Assembly (NCBI RefSeq): GCF_900142445.1 | Contig: NZ_FRAV01000004.1 | Span: forward strand, 62,001-126,000 | Direction: 5' to 3' | Length of the DNA: 64,000 bases | DNA from: Chryseobacterium polytrichastri | Lineage (GTDB): Bacteria; Bacteroidota; Bacteroidia; Flavobacteriales; Weeksellaceae | Shown: piece after piece, positions 48,938-57,815 of the stretch | How positions within the stretch are numbered: position 1 is the stretch's first letter | Layout: the number at the start of each line of letters is the position of its first letter | Translations under genes and position numbers: made by a program | Notes under the pieces: model-generated | What the model saw: the letters and a program-made list of their open reading frames with translations, nothing else | Database searches by the model: none | Told to the model about the DNA's origin: nothing

Positions 48938-49909
48938 ATGAAAAAAAATCTGATCAAAACGTTCGGGTTAGCTATTCTTTTGTCTATGAGCAACCAAGTT
49001 GTAAAGGCACAAAACCAGTCTGTTAATCCTGACGATAAATCTTGGTATCCGTCTATTTATGGGACTAAAGATGAAATAGGAGCCGCTAATTTACTAACTC
49101 CCGAAATCGTAAAACAATCTATTGCATTGGTAAAACAAGGAAAAACATTGCCTTTGGCAGTTCCTATTGATAAAAATTTACCTGCCTTTCGTCATAGAAG
49201 TTTTAATTTATACAATATTCAGCCTGGAGAACAAGGTGGAAAAAGTTTAGGTCCCAACAAATTTACATTCAATGATGAATTGGTGAATGGCTGGACAGGC
49301 GTTGGAACGCAGCTTAACGGCATTGGACATATCGGAATTGATAACGTGTATTACAACGGAAATAAAGCAACAGATTTTGTGACCGTTGAAGGCGTTAAAA
49401 AATTAGGTATTGAAAAAGTACCGCCGTTTGTTACAAGAGGTGTTGTTCTGGATATGACTGCACATTATGGAAAAGCAATCGTTTCTGGAGGAACAGAATT
49501 CACGGTTGCTGATATTAAATCGGTCTTGAAAAAACAAGGAATTACCCTTCGAAAAGGAGATGTCGTTCTCTTCAATACAGGTTGGCTTGAGCTGATTGGG
49601 AAAGATAACAAACAATTTCTGGAAGTAGAACCGGGAATCGGTATGGAAGCAGCAATATGGTTGGCTGATCAGGGAATTGTTGCTTTTGGTGGTGACGCCT
49701 GGGCATCCGAAGTTTATCCTAATCCGAAAAATATGGAAGAGTTTCCGATCAATCAATTTATGTTGGCTAAAAAAGGAATCTATAATCTGGAATTAATTGA
49801 TACCCGACCTTTAGTAAAAGAAAAAGTATGGGAATTCATGTTTGTTTTAGGACAACCCTTGTATGTGGGATCTACTCAGGTTAACATCAATCCTGTCGCA
49901 ATTTATTAA
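48938..49909 (+). CDS. Cyclase-family (kynurenine formamidase-like) secreted protein
   Basis: A 323-residue protein with a signal peptide (about 1-24, ...VVKAQ). The cyclase fold is indicated by GWTGVGTQLNGIGHIG and FVTRGVVLDM. The canonical family motif HxGTHxDxPxH is altered: the sequence reads VGTQLNGIGH, so the usual His and Asp are Gln and Asn. The remaining His residues may still bind metal. A secreted form is unusual and typical of Bacteroidota/cyanobacterial subfamilies. A strong terminator follows. Confidence 0.75.
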   Translation: MKKNLIKTFGLAILLSMSNQVVKAQNQSVNPDDKSWYPSIYGTKDEIGAANLLTPEIVKQSIALVKQGKTLPLAVPIDKNLPAFRHRSFNLYNIQPGEQGGKSLGPNKFTFNDELVNGWTGVGTQLNGIGHIGIDNVYYNGNKATDFVTVEGVKKLGIEKVPPFVTRGVVLDMTAHYGKAIVSGGTEFTVADIKSVLKKQGITLRKGDVVLFNTGWLELIGKDNKQFLEVEPGIGMEAAIWLADQGIVAFGGDAWASEVYPNPKNMEEFPINQFMLAKKGIYNLELIDTRPLVKEKVWEFMFVLGQPLYVGSTQVNINPVAIY

Positions 49910-49926
49910 CTCCATTTATCATAAAA

Positions 49927-49958
49927 AAAAGCGCTTCTCAATGTTGAGAAGCGCTTTT
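49927..49958 (+). terminator. Terminator after the cyclase (bidirectional)
   Basis: AAAAGCGCTTCTCAA pairs perfectly with TTGAGAAGCGCTTTT around two bases. It probably serves the convergent carboxymuconolactone decarboxylase gene as well. Confidence 0.9.
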
Positions 49959-49982
49959 GGTAAATAACTTATTTCTGAAAAT

Positions 49983-50426
49983 TTATTTCGCAATTGGCAT
50001 GTGTGTACTGATTGCAATTCTGTTCCAACCATTGATGGTTACAATCGCCATAATAATTTGGGCAATTTGTGCTTCATCAAACAATTGGTTTGCTTTGTAA
50101 TATGTTTCTTCCGTCAACCCTTTTTGGCTAATCAAAGTAATTTCTTCTGTCATGGCCAACAATACTTGCTCTTCTTCTGTATAAAGCTCCAATGCTTCTC
50201 TCCACGCATTTAGAAGATAGATTCTTTGTGGAGTTTCACCATATTTGATGGCATCTTTTGTATGCATATCCAAACAGAAAGCACATCCGTTGATCTGTGA
50301 AGCTCTGATCTTAATTAATTCTTTCTGAATATGGTTTAAAGAAATCGTCTGAAGATATCCTTCTAATCCCATCATGGCTTTGTACGCTGCTGATTCTGTT
50401 GTTGCAATATTAACTCTTGTGCTCAT
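49983..50426 (-). CDS. AhpD-like carboxymuconolactone decarboxylase-family protein
   Basis: A 147-residue protein. The redox motif CAFCLDMHTKDA (CxxC, Cys50/53) lies in the segment INGCAFCLDMHT. Such AhpD-like proteins act in peroxide defence. It is 19 bases after a DoxX-family gene and on the same strand, so they form an operon. A strong terminator follows both strands. Confidence 0.88.
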   Translation of the reverse strand: MSTRVNIATTESAAYKAMMGLEGYLQTISLNHIQKELIKIRASQINGCAFCLDMHTKDAIKYGETPQRIYLLNAWREALELYTEEEQVLLAMTEEITLISQKGLTEETYYKANQLFDEAQIAQIIMAIVTINGWNRIAISTHMPIAK

Positions 50427-50445
50427 ATTATTTATATTTATTTGA

Positions 50446-50880
50446 TTATTTATTCTTGATTAATTCGTCGATACTTAATGAAAATTGATGTTGACTTGCC
50501 AATAAAAAAGCGCCTGCACTTCCTACCCAGACAGAATAATCCAGAGGAGCTTTAACTCCTAAAGCCATTGTCATTGATAAAGCGAAAATGAGCAATAAAA
50601 AGCCTGCACCGTAAGCTGCGATTTTCGTTTTAAAGCCAATAAGTAATAATAATGGAAATAGAATTTCTAAAAAAGTCGCGAAATAGGCTGAAAAAACACT
50701 TAGACTTTCAGGAAGAAAAGAAGTCAGTTGTTGGGTGTACTTCTCAAAATTTGCCCAGTTTCCCCAAGCTGAATTTTTACCCCAAAATCCGAATCGGTCA
50801 GCAACTGCGGAAAGCATTGTCACAGAGATGGCTAACCTTAAAAATAGTTGCGGGAATTGAAAATCTTTTTTGCCTGTCAT
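50446..50880 (-). CDS. DoxX-family membrane protein
   Basis: A 144-residue four-helix protein (about 8-25, 60-80, 84-104, 112-130). The AVADRFGFWG and LEILFPLLLLIGFKTK segments fit the DoxX family. Role is not well defined and may involve membrane redox stress. It precedes the AhpD-like gene and follows a Crp-type regulator gene in the same orientation (62-base gap). Confidence 0.85.
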   Translation of the reverse strand: MTGKKDFQFPQLFLRLAISVTMLSAVADRFGFWGKNSAWGNWANFEKYTQQLTSFLPESLSVFSAYFATFLEILFPLLLLIGFKTKIAAYGAGFLLLIFALSMTMALGVKAPLDYSVWVGSAGAFLLASQHQFSLSIDELIKNK

Positions 50881-50942
50881 TATCGTTGTTTTATTAACAA
50901 GGCAAAGTTGCGATTAATAATCTTTGAAAATCTTAAACTGGT

Positions 50943-51515
50943 TTAAGAACGTAATTTGGCTCTGATTTCACTTAGGTATTCTGGCGTAAAACCTAAAAAA
51001 GAAGCAATCAAATATTGTGGAATTCTTTGAATGAACCAAGGATATAGCGTACTGAAATGCACATAATATTCTTCTTTCGTCATCTCATAAATATAACGAA
51101 TCCTTTTTTCTGCTGCTGCATAAGCAGTTTGATATACCATTCTGAAATAACGTTCCATAATCGGATGCTTTTCCAATAACAATTCCTGAGATTGAAAATC
51201 GATAGCCAAAATTCTGGAATTTTCTACAGACTGAATATTAAAGTTGGTTTTCATTTGTTTTTCAAAAGCAAAAGTATCAGACATCCACCATTTTTCTATG
51301 GCAAATTCCGTGGTTTGCTCTACTCCTTTTTCATTGATGAAAAATTTCCTTAAACACCCTTCCAACACGAAATATTTAAATTTACATACATCGCCTTCAA
51401 GCATCAGATTTTCTTTCTTTTTCACTTTCAGAATTTGAAAAAAAGAAATGATAGAAGCAAATTCTTCGTCAGTGATCGTAATGAATTTATCTAAATGTGC
51501 TTTGAAAGTTTCCAT
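50943..51515 (-). CDS. Crp/Fnr-family regulator
   Basis: A 190-residue protein with a cyclic-nucleotide-binding domain (about 20-115, ENLMLEGDVCKFKYFVLEGCL) and a shortened C-terminal HTH (about 140-190, YLIASFLGFTPEYLSEI). No [4Fe-4S] cysteines, so it is CRP-like rather than Fnr. The DNA-binding domain is similar to other Bacteroidota Crp-like proteins. It is adjacent to the DoxX gene and divergent from a DUF1304 gene. It may regulate one or both. Confidence 0.9.
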   Translation of the reverse strand: METFKAHLDKFITITDEEFASIISFFQILKVKKKENLMLEGDVCKFKYFVLEGCLRKFFINEKGVEQTTEFAIEKWWMSDTFAFEKQMKTNFNIQSVENSRILAIDFQSQELLLEKHPIMERYFRMVYQTAYAAAEKRIRYIYEMTKEEYYVHFSTLYPWFIQRIPQYLIASFLGFTPEYLSEIRAKLRS

Positions 51516-51581
51516 TGTAAAATTTAGTAATCAAACTTAACTTTATTTTTTTAGTTTTACAATTCCAAAAAACATTAAATT

Positions 51582-51977
51582 ATGGATATCATTGCAAAAA
51601 TTTTGATCACTCTAGTCGCAATAGAACACATCTACATTCTTTGGATGGAAATGTTTGCCTGGGAAACAAAAGGAAAAAAAGTTTTCAAAGCTGCTTTACC
51701 CGCAGAAATGTTCAAACCTACTAAAGGATTGGCCGCCAATCAAGGACTTTATAATGGTTTTCTGGCTGCAGGATTAATTTGGTCTTTATTCATTGAAGAT
51801 CCGAAATGGCAAACCAATGTATCCCTATTTTTCTTGAGTTGTGTTGCTATTGCCGGAATTTATGGGGCAATTTCCGCAACGAAGAAAATATTTTTTGTTC
51901 AGGCGCTGCCGGCTATTTTGGCAATAATTGCTGTGGTTCTGAGTGCTTTCTTTAATTTCATGCACACATTGTGCTAA
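51582..51977 (+). CDS. DUF1304 membrane protein
   Basis: A 131-residue four-helix protein starting IIAKILITLVAIEHIYILWM with the EMFAWETKG segment that defines DUF1304. Function is unknown. It is divergent from the Crp-type gene, sharing a 66-base intergenic region. It stands alone, and a 519-base gap follows. Confidence 0.9.
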   Translation: MDIIAKILITLVAIEHIYILWMEMFAWETKGKKVFKAALPAEMFKPTKGLAANQGLYNGFLAAGLIWSLFIEDPKWQTNVSLFFLSCVAIAGIYGAISATKKIFFVQALPAILAIIAVVLSAFFNFMHTLC

Positions 51978-52496
51978 TCAGTGTAAGATTTATTCTCAAA
52001 ATCATATTTTTTATCTCGGCAGACAGAGCAAAATGACTCTAAATATTCTGTTCTCCAATCAGGCTTAGGACCAGCTTCTTAAGGCTCAAAAAATCCATTT
52101 AATATAAAAGTCGTAAATTTGCACCATCATAAGAAATTGATACACAGCTTTTTTATGCTGGCCTACATTTTGATGACATGTAGGAATTCAAGTTGTTCAG
52201 TACACATATCTGTAATTACATCATCCGTAATTTAATTGTAGAATCTATTTAAAAGATTAACTTCTTTTTTACATGATACACTCTTCTTCTAGAGTATAAT
52301 CTATTGAAATGTTTAAAATATAGACATAAGGCCACAGGTTTTTATGCTCCTATTTTATTGTAAAAAGTTTTTATCATTAAAAGCTATTACAGCGTATTTT
52401 GTACTATCGTTATTAACAGAACAACCAAGATTAAACGTATAATCATCAATTGATGTACAATTTCTTAGATCATTTATTAATCGAAAAATTCTGAAT
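51978..52496 (+). promoter_or_regulatory. Long leader with hairpins before the betaine transporter
   Basis: This 519-base gap has no supported ORF. It contains a TAAATTTG box (52114-52121) that would give a leader of about 370 nt. Three hairpins are visible: CCTACAT/ATGTAGG (52162-52184), AATTAC/GTAATT (52214-52232) and ACTCT/AGAGT (52280-52295). The leader may be structured RNA but matches no riboswitch I know. The far left part I cannot assign. Confidence 0.4.
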
Positions 52497-53747
52497 ATGG
52501 AAAAAATTGAAAACGGTAGAAAAGTAAAACTTAAAGTTGAAGATCTGACGATTATTTTTGGCAAAAACAAAGAAAAAGCACAGGAACTTTTAGACAAAGG
52601 TTTTTCCAAAAAGGAAATTCTTGAAAAAACCGGTTGCACCGTGGGAATCAACAAAGCAAGTTTTGAAATCTACGAAGGTGAATTCTTTGTAATTATGGGA
52701 TTATCAGGAAGTGGAAAATCTACTTTGCTGCGTTGCCTTAACCGACTGAATGAGCCTACTTCAGGAAAAGTATATATTAATGACGATAATATTACCGATA
52801 AAAATAACAAAGAACTTCTGGAAGTAAGAAGAACAGAGATGAGTATGGTATTTCAAAAATTTGGACTGCTGCCTCATCACAACATTCTAGACAATGCCGG
52901 TTTCGGACTGGAAATTAGAGGAGAAAATAAAGCTTCCCGTGATGAAAAAGCACAGAAAGCATTGGATATTGTAGGATTAAATGGTTTTGAAAATCAGTTT
53001 CCTTCACAACTTTCAGGAGGTATGCAACAGCGAGTAGGATTAGCAAGAGCATTGGCTAATGATCCTGAAGTATTGCTTATGGATGAAGCCTTCTCCGCCC
53101 TCGATCCTTTGATCAAATCTGAAATGCAGGATCAGATGCTTGAATTGCAGGATACATTACAAAAAACCATTGTATTCATTACCCATGACTTAGACGAAGC
53201 CATTAAAATTGGAGACCGTATCGTCATTATGAAAGACGGGGTAATAGAACAAATAGGAACAGCTGAGGATATTTTAACCAATCCTGCAAGTGACTATGTA
53301 AAAGCTTTTGTGGAAAAAGTAGACCGTAAAACAATTATCACCGCCAAATCTTTGATGTTCGATAAAGCTACCGTGGTACGTTTCAGAAAAGACGGACCAG
53401 AAGGTGCTCTAAGAAAAATGAGAACAACTGGTTTAGAAACCTTACCTGTAGTTGATTTTCAAAATAAATTTCTAGGGTTTGTGACACTAAGTGATATTAT
53501 GATGATTGCACGAAGAAAAGAACCTACCGTCGAATCTGTGATCAACAGTAATGTTCCCTCGGTATTTCAAGAGGCTACTGTTGAAGAAATGTTACCGTTG
53601 ATTTCCGGAAGTAAATCTGCCATCGCTGTTGTAGACGAAAACAATAAATTTTTAGGACTTGTTAGTCAATTATCTCTTGTGATAGAAGCAACAAAATTTA
53701 ACGAAGAAGAAATTATTGAATTAAAAGAAATCGCAAACAACCAATAA
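52497..53747 (+). CDS. proV: Glycine betaine/proline ABC transporter ATPase (ProV-like)
   Basis: A 416-residue ATPase with Walker A GLSGSGKSTLLR, signature LSGGMQQRVGLARAL and Walker B LLMDEAFSALDP. The C-terminal ~120 residues hold two CBS domains. QAT-family transporters (ProU/OpuA) import glycine betaine for osmotic protection, and the CBS pair senses ionic strength. It starts the operon with ProW and ProX genes, each one or two bases apart. Confidence 0.95.
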   Translation: MEKIENGRKVKLKVEDLTIIFGKNKEKAQELLDKGFSKKEILEKTGCTVGINKASFEIYEGEFFVIMGLSGSGKSTLLRCLNRLNEPTSGKVYINDDNITDKNNKELLEVRRTEMSMVFQKFGLLPHHNILDNAGFGLEIRGENKASRDEKAQKALDIVGLNGFENQFPSQLSGGMQQRVGLARALANDPEVLLMDEAFSALDPLIKSEMQDQMLELQDTLQKTIVFITHDLDEAIKIGDRIVIMKDGVIEQIGTAEDILTNPASDYVKAFVEKVDRKTIITAKSLMFDKATVVRFRKDGPEGALRKMRTTGLETLPVVDFQNKFLGFVTLSDIMMIARRKEPTVESVINSNVPSVFQEATVEEMLPLISGSKSAIAVVDENNKFLGLVSQLSLVIEATKFNEEEIIELKEIANNQ

Positions 53748-53748
53748 G

Positions 53749-54576
53749 ATGAATAAAATTATAGATATAGGTCAATATGTAGAAACTGCAATCAATTGGC
53801 TCACACAAAACGGGAAACCAGTATTTGATGTCATAAAACATGTAGGAAACTCCTCTATCATGGGAATTGAGTGGGCTTTGGTAAACACTCCGTTTTATAT
53901 TATCATTCTCCTTTTTACACTATTGGCATGGTGGAAAGCCGGAAAAGGTATCGCTATCATGACCGTAGCCGGACTTACTTTAATATTTCTAATGGGATTA
54001 TGGAGAGAAACCATGGAGACCCTGGCCCTTATTTTTGTAGCAACCATTACCGCGTTAATCATCTCTGTTCCTTTGGGGATCTGGGCTGCAAAAAGCAAAT
54101 TGGCTGCAAAAATCATCCGCCCGATGCTGGATTTAATGCAAACAATGCCTGCATTCGTTTACCTAATTCCTGCTGTATTATTTTTCAGTATTGGTAAAGT
54201 ACCGGGAGCCTTTGCAACCATTATTTTTGCAATGCCGCCAGCCGTACGATTAACAACATTGGGAATTGAAGCTGTTCCGAAAGATATTGTAGAAGCAGCC
54301 CGAGCTTTTGGTGCTACCAACCGTCAGATTCTATTTAAAGTAGAACTTCCTTTAGCCATGAAAACTATTTTAGCTGGGATCAATCAAACGATACTATTAT
54401 CATTATCCATGGTGGTGATTGCCGGAATGATTGCTGCAGGTGGTTTAGGTGAAAAAGTATTGGAAGGAATTAATAATCTGGATATCGGATTAGGATTTGA
54501 AAGTGGATTATCGGTGGTTATTTTAGCCATTATTCTTGACCGAATTACTCAGGGATTTGTAAAGAAAAAACAATAA
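53749..54576 (+). CDS. proW: Betaine ABC transporter permease (ProW-like)
   Basis: A 275-residue permease with about six to seven helices. The coupling EAA loop is in EAARAFGATNRQILFKVELP. Short N-terminal extension (about 30 residues) versus E. coli ProW. It starts two bases after proV and two bases before the binding-protein gene. Confidence 0.95.
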   Translation: MNKIIDIGQYVETAINWLTQNGKPVFDVIKHVGNSSIMGIEWALVNTPFYIIILLFTLLAWWKAGKGIAIMTVAGLTLIFLMGLWRETMETLALIFVATITALIISVPLGIWAAKSKLAAKIIRPMLDLMQTMPAFVYLIPAVLFFSIGKVPGAFATIIFAMPPAVRLTTLGIEAVPKDIVEAARAFGATNRQILFKVELPLAMKTILAGINQTILLSLSMVVIAGMIAAGGLGEKVLEGINNLDIGLGFESGLSVVILAIILDRITQGFVKKKQ

Positions 54577-54577
54577 G

Positions 54578-55432
54578 ATGAAGAAATTAAAATACTTATT
54601 TTTTCCAGTTTTAATCGCCATATTCGGTGTGTTGAATTCATGTGAAAATATAAAAAATTCTAAATATATAACCATCGGAATGGTTGACGGCTGGGCAGAA
54701 GATGTTGCCATGACGCACGTTGCCAAAGCCATTTTGGATGAGCAAGGATATCATGTCATTATTCAGAAAGCATCTACGGATATGATTCTAGCTTCGATGA
54801 ATAATGAAGATACAGACCTTTTTATGGGAGTTTGGTTACCTTATACACATGCTAAAAAAGTAGCTAAATTTCCTGGATTAATTAACCTTGGAACCAATTA
54901 TGACAACGGCCGTATAGGATTGGTGGTTCCCGAATACGTCCCGATTAATTCGATAGAAGAATTAAATCAGCATAAGGATCAATTCAATCACAGAATCATT
55001 GGAATTGAAAAAGGAGCCGGATTGACTTCTGGAACAGATAAAGCCATTATTGATTACCAACTAGATTACAAACAAATCAACTCCTCTACCATTGCCATGA
55101 TCACCGAATTGCAGAATGCCATGCAACGTAAACAATGGATTGTTGTAGCAGGATGGCAACCTCACTGGATGTTTGGTAAAATGAAACTTAAGTTTCTTCA
55201 AGATCCCAAGAAGACCTTTGGTGATGCAGAACAGATTAAAACATACAGCAGAAAAAGCTTTGCTAAAGATCATCCCGAATTGGCAAAATTCTTTTCTAAA
55301 GTACATTTTGATGATGAAAATATGGCTGATCTTTTAACTAAAATGGAAGACAGTAAAGACAAAGAAGCCACGGCTAAGAAATGGGTGGAAGATCATTCTG
55401 AGCTTGTGAAATTATGGCTGGATAAAAATTAA
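54578..55432 (+). CDS. proX: Glycine betaine-binding lipoprotein (ProX-like)
   Basis: A 284-residue lipoprotein (signal ending GVLNSC). The mature segment IGMVDGWAEDVAMTH and VWLPYTHAKK are the QAT substrate-binding signatures, with aromatic Trp residues for quaternary-ammonium binding. It is anchored outside the inner membrane and delivers betaine to ProVW. A terminator follows. Confidence 0.93.
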   Translation: MKKLKYLFFPVLIAIFGVLNSCENIKNSKYITIGMVDGWAEDVAMTHVAKAILDEQGYHVIIQKASTDMILASMNNEDTDLFMGVWLPYTHAKKVAKFPGLINLGTNYDNGRIGLVVPEYVPINSIEELNQHKDQFNHRIIGIEKGAGLTSGTDKAIIDYQLDYKQINSSTIAMITELQNAMQRKQWIVVAGWQPHWMFGKMKLKFLQDPKKTFGDAEQIKTYSRKSFAKDHPELAKFFSKVHFDDENMADLLTKMEDSKDKEATAKKWVEDHSELVKLWLDKN

Positions 55433-55449
55433 TATAATTTGGTGTCATT

Positions 55450-55485
55450 AAAATCCTCAACTCTTCGCCGAGTCTGAGGATTTTT
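55450..55485 (+). terminator. Terminator after the betaine transporter
   Basis: AAAATCCTCA and TGAGGATTTTT pair around an inner ACTC/GAGT stem, followed by T's. Confidence 0.85.
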
Positions 55486-55495
55486 ATTGATAAAC

Positions 55496-55885
55496 CTATG
55501 ATTCAGAAGAACTCATCGATTCTTTAATTTTCTCACGATGAAGTAATCCCCAATTCACCAATGTTTCCGTCACCGGAAATACAGATTTACCATATTCAGT
55601 CACAGCATAAACTACAGTAATTGGTTTGGTATCCTGAATCGTTCGGGTAATGAGTAAATTAATTTCTAATTCTTTTAATTCTTTGCTCAACATCTTGGCA
55701 GAAATCCCTTCAATTCCTCTTTCTAATTTTTTAAAATGAATACTTTGGTTGGTCCGATTTGTTAAATACCGCAAAATCATCAGTTTCCATTTTCCGCCTA
55801 AAACGTCCAGACTGTCGCGCATGGCGAATAATTCTTCTGTGCAGTTTGCTTCCCGTTCTACTCCGTTTTCTATAATTTTTGCCAT
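55496..55885 (-). CDS. HxlR-family regulator
   Basis: A 129-residue winged-HTH of the HxlR/YodB group (LDVLGGKWKLMILRYL near residue 30, then GISAKMLSKELKELE). A conserved Cys (NCTEE, Cys15) may sense electrophiles or oxidants as in YodB. It is divergent from an alcohol dehydrogenase gene. A dyad in the gap is a likely operator. Confidence 0.92.
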   Translation of the reverse strand: MAKIIENGVEREANCTEELFAMRDSLDVLGGKWKLMILRYLTNRTNQSIHFKKLERGIEGISAKMLSKELKELEINLLITRTIQDTKPITVVYAVTEYGKSVFPVTETLVNWGLLHREKIKESMSSSES

Positions 55886-55903
55886 CGATAGTTACTTTAA
55901 CGT

Positions 55904-55930
55904 TACTAGTTACCAATAGTTAACTAGTAG
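55904..55930. promoter_or_regulatory. Candidate HxlR operator
   Basis: TACTAGTTA (55904-55912) and TAACTAGTA (55922-55930) form a perfect 9-bp dyad with a 9-base spacer, centred in the divergent gap and upstream of a TAGATTTG -7 box (55954-55961). Confidence 0.6.
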
Positions 55931-55953
55931 CAAATATAAACTAATCTCTTTTT

Positions 55954-55961
55954 AGATTTGT
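55954..55961 (+). promoter_or_regulatory. -7 box (TAGATTTG) of the dehydrogenase gene
   Basis: Fits TAnnTTTG, 16 bases before ATG 55978. The upstream dyad abuts the -33 position. Confidence 0.5.
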
Positions 55962-55977
55962 AGCTCAAATTACAATT

Positions 55978-56970
55978 ATGAAAGCAGTTATTTTAAATAA
56001 AAATTTTCAATTGGAAAATGGTTTTACCAAAAAACCTCAACCTAAAAGGAACGAAGTTTTAATACAGATCAAAGCCAGTGGTTTTAATCCGATCGATTAC
56101 CAGATGCTGGAAAACGAGTTGGAAAGAAAACTCATAAACTCCCCAATTTTAGGACGTGAACTTTCAGGAATTATTGTCGATAAAGGAAACGATGTTACTC
56201 AATTCCATATTGGAGATGAAGTTTTTTGTGGAAGTGGTTCTATGGGAAGTAACGGAACTTATACTGAATTCATTGCCGTTCCGGAAACAATCGTCGCCCT
56301 AAAACCTAGAAACATCTCTTTTGAACAGGCAGCTGCCATTCCTTCTGTGGGAATGACTGCTTTACAGATTTTTAATCGTTTAGAACTCAAACAAAATGAT
56401 TCAGTATTGATTACGGGAGCAACTGGCGGTGTTGGTTCTTTTTTAATTAAACTTTTACTGGCCAATGATTTCACCAATATAACGGCAACCGTTGGAACCG
56501 AAGAAAACAGAAATCTTCTCTTAAAAATAGGCTTGAAAGGTCATCAAATAATTAATTATAAAAATGAAAATTTGGTTGAAAATATTCTTAGTGCCAATAA
56601 CAGTCAATTCTTTGATCTTGGAGTTGATCTTGTGGGAAATTACATGTCAGAAATCACTGCAGAAGTTTTAAAAATCAATGGAATATATGTTGATGTCACC
56701 GCTTTAACAACCCAAGAATCACGTGAAGCTCTTTTTAATAAAGGAAATTTGATAATGAATATTTCCAACTATGCGCATGGCATGACCAAAAACTATCCAT
56801 ATTATAAAGACAGTTTAAATGAAATTTCAAGACTGATTGAGAACCAAATCATCACTCCACCTCATTATAAAATTGTCGGATCACTTTCACTAGAAACTGT
56901 TTTGAAAGCACATTCCATCCTAAAAAACAATCAAACTCAAGGAAATAAATTAATAATGACTCATGAATAA
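55978..56970 (+). CDS. Zinc-independent MDR alcohol dehydrogenase/quinone oxidoreductase
   Basis: A 330-residue medium-chain dehydrogenase/reductase. The N-terminal catalytic domain has GFNPIDYQML and the Rossmann motif is VLITGATGGVGSFLI near residue 143. The zinc cysteines are absent, pointing to quinone oxidoreductase (NADPH) activity. It overlaps the cupin gene by eight bases. HxlR control of quinone/electrophile genes is well known, and the divergent HxlR gene makes it likely here. Confidence 0.88.
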   Translation: MKAVILNKNFQLENGFTKKPQPKRNEVLIQIKASGFNPIDYQMLENELERKLINSPILGRELSGIIVDKGNDVTQFHIGDEVFCGSGSMGSNGTYTEFIAVPETIVALKPRNISFEQAAAIPSVGMTALQIFNRLELKQNDSVLITGATGGVGSFLIKLLLANDFTNITATVGTEENRNLLLKIGLKGHQIINYKNENLVENILSANNSQFFDLGVDLVGNYMSEITAEVLKINGIYVDVTALTTQESREALFNKGNLIMNISNYAHGMTKNYPYYKDSLNEISRLIENQIITPPHYKIVGSLSLETVLKAHSILKNNQTQGNKLIMTHE

Positions 56971-57430
56971 AGTACCAAGAAGAATCGTCACAGGAATCGA
57001 AAACGGAAAATCAACTATCATAGAAGACCAACAGGTAGAAAATGCTGTTGAGCATCTTCCGGGTCTGGTTATTTCAGATATTTGGAACACGCAAAAAATA
57101 CCGGCAAGCTTAGATCTTGAAACTCAAATTCCCAACACAGGATTTCCACAGACTCCAAAAAACGGAACCTATTTCAGATATGTTTCAATTCCGCCTGATA
57201 AAGATCTAGGTGTAGAATTTAAAGCTGGAGAACCTCATCCGATGATGCATCAGACAGAAACTTTAGATTATATTATCATCCTTTCCGGAGAATTATATTT
57301 AATTATGGAGAAAGGGGAAACGCTTTTAAAACCTGGAGATATTGTTATTCAAAGAGGAACAAATCATGCTTGGAGTAATCGCTCTGATCAAGCTTGTATT
57401 CAATTAGCTGTTCTGATTGATGCTGAATAG
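56963..57430 (+). CDS. Cupin-domain protein
   Basis: A 155-residue cupin with MMHQTETLDYIIILSGELYL and GDIVIQRGTNHAWSN. The metal-binding His/Glu set is partially kept (HxTxxxDY-type). The enzyme activity is unknown. It overlaps the upstream dehydrogenase by eight bases, so they are co-translated. Its last 90 bases are duplicated, in decayed form, at 57725-57813. Confidence 0.88.
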   Translation: MNKVPRRIVTGIENGKSTIIEDQQVENAVEHLPGLVISDIWNTQKIPASLDLETQIPNTGFPQTPKNGTYFRYVSIPPDKDLGVEFKAGEPHPMMHQTETLDYIIILSGELYLIMEKGETLLKPGDIVIQRGTNHAWSNRSDQACIQLAVLIDAE

Positions 57431-57432
57431 TT

Positions 57433-57503
57433 TCTCTCGCAGATTCTGCAGATAACGCAGATTTTTTTAAAGCTTTAGAAACAATCATCTGCTAAATCAG
57501 TAA
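57433..57503. repeat. CTCTCGC inverted-repeat element, copy 1 (eroded)
   Basis: Left arm at 57433-57453 (TCTCTCGCAGATTCTGCAGA...) with a damaged right arm near 57487-57500. It is part of the duplicated segment. Confidence 0.5.
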
Positions 57504-57521
57504 GAAATATAAGTTGGTAAA

Positions 57522-57695
57522 CGCTAAGGCGCAAAGAATTTAAATGATGTACTATTTTAAGGCGCAAGAAAATCAAAGATTTTCAGTAAACGTTGTGTTA
57601 TATTAGCTCTGGAATAATTCGCGTTCCTAAATTTTATCACAGATAAAATCCTTGCGCCTTACAACAACCTTAAATTAAAAAATTGCGCCTTTGCG
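57522..57695. mobile_element. MITE-like element B
   Basis: CGCTAAGGCGCAA (57522-57534) and TTGCGCCTTTGCG (57683-57695) are inverted with one mismatch. A shared core AAGAAAATCAAAGATTTTC (57566-57584) also occurs in element A. No ORF. The wider gap 57431-57896 holds only repeats and a decayed gene copy. Confidence 0.6.
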
Positions 57696-57724
57696 ATTCT
57701 CCAACAAAAGATTATAAAGAAGTT

Positions 57725-57813
57725 ATTGTTACTCAAAGAGGGACGAATCATGCCTAGAGCAATCGTTCTGATGAGCCATGCATTAATTAGCTGTTCTGAT
57801 TGATGCTGAATAG
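57725..57813 (+). pseudogene. Decayed duplicate of the cupin gene's 3' end
   Basis: This 89-base stretch matches the last 90 bases of the cupin gene (57341-57430), offset by 384 bases. It carries a TGG-to-TAG change and a one-base deletion, so it cannot encode the original peptide. The following repeat element is also duplicated. This is a small tandem duplication that has since decayed. Confidence 0.75.
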
Positions 57814-57815
57814 TT

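Noticed and set aside
52355-52654. Minus-strand frame of 99 codons at the start of the betaine transporter gene
   Set aside because: Overlaps the ProV-like coding start antisense, is rich in Ser/Phe/Leu as expected from reversed Lys/Glu codons, and has no motif.
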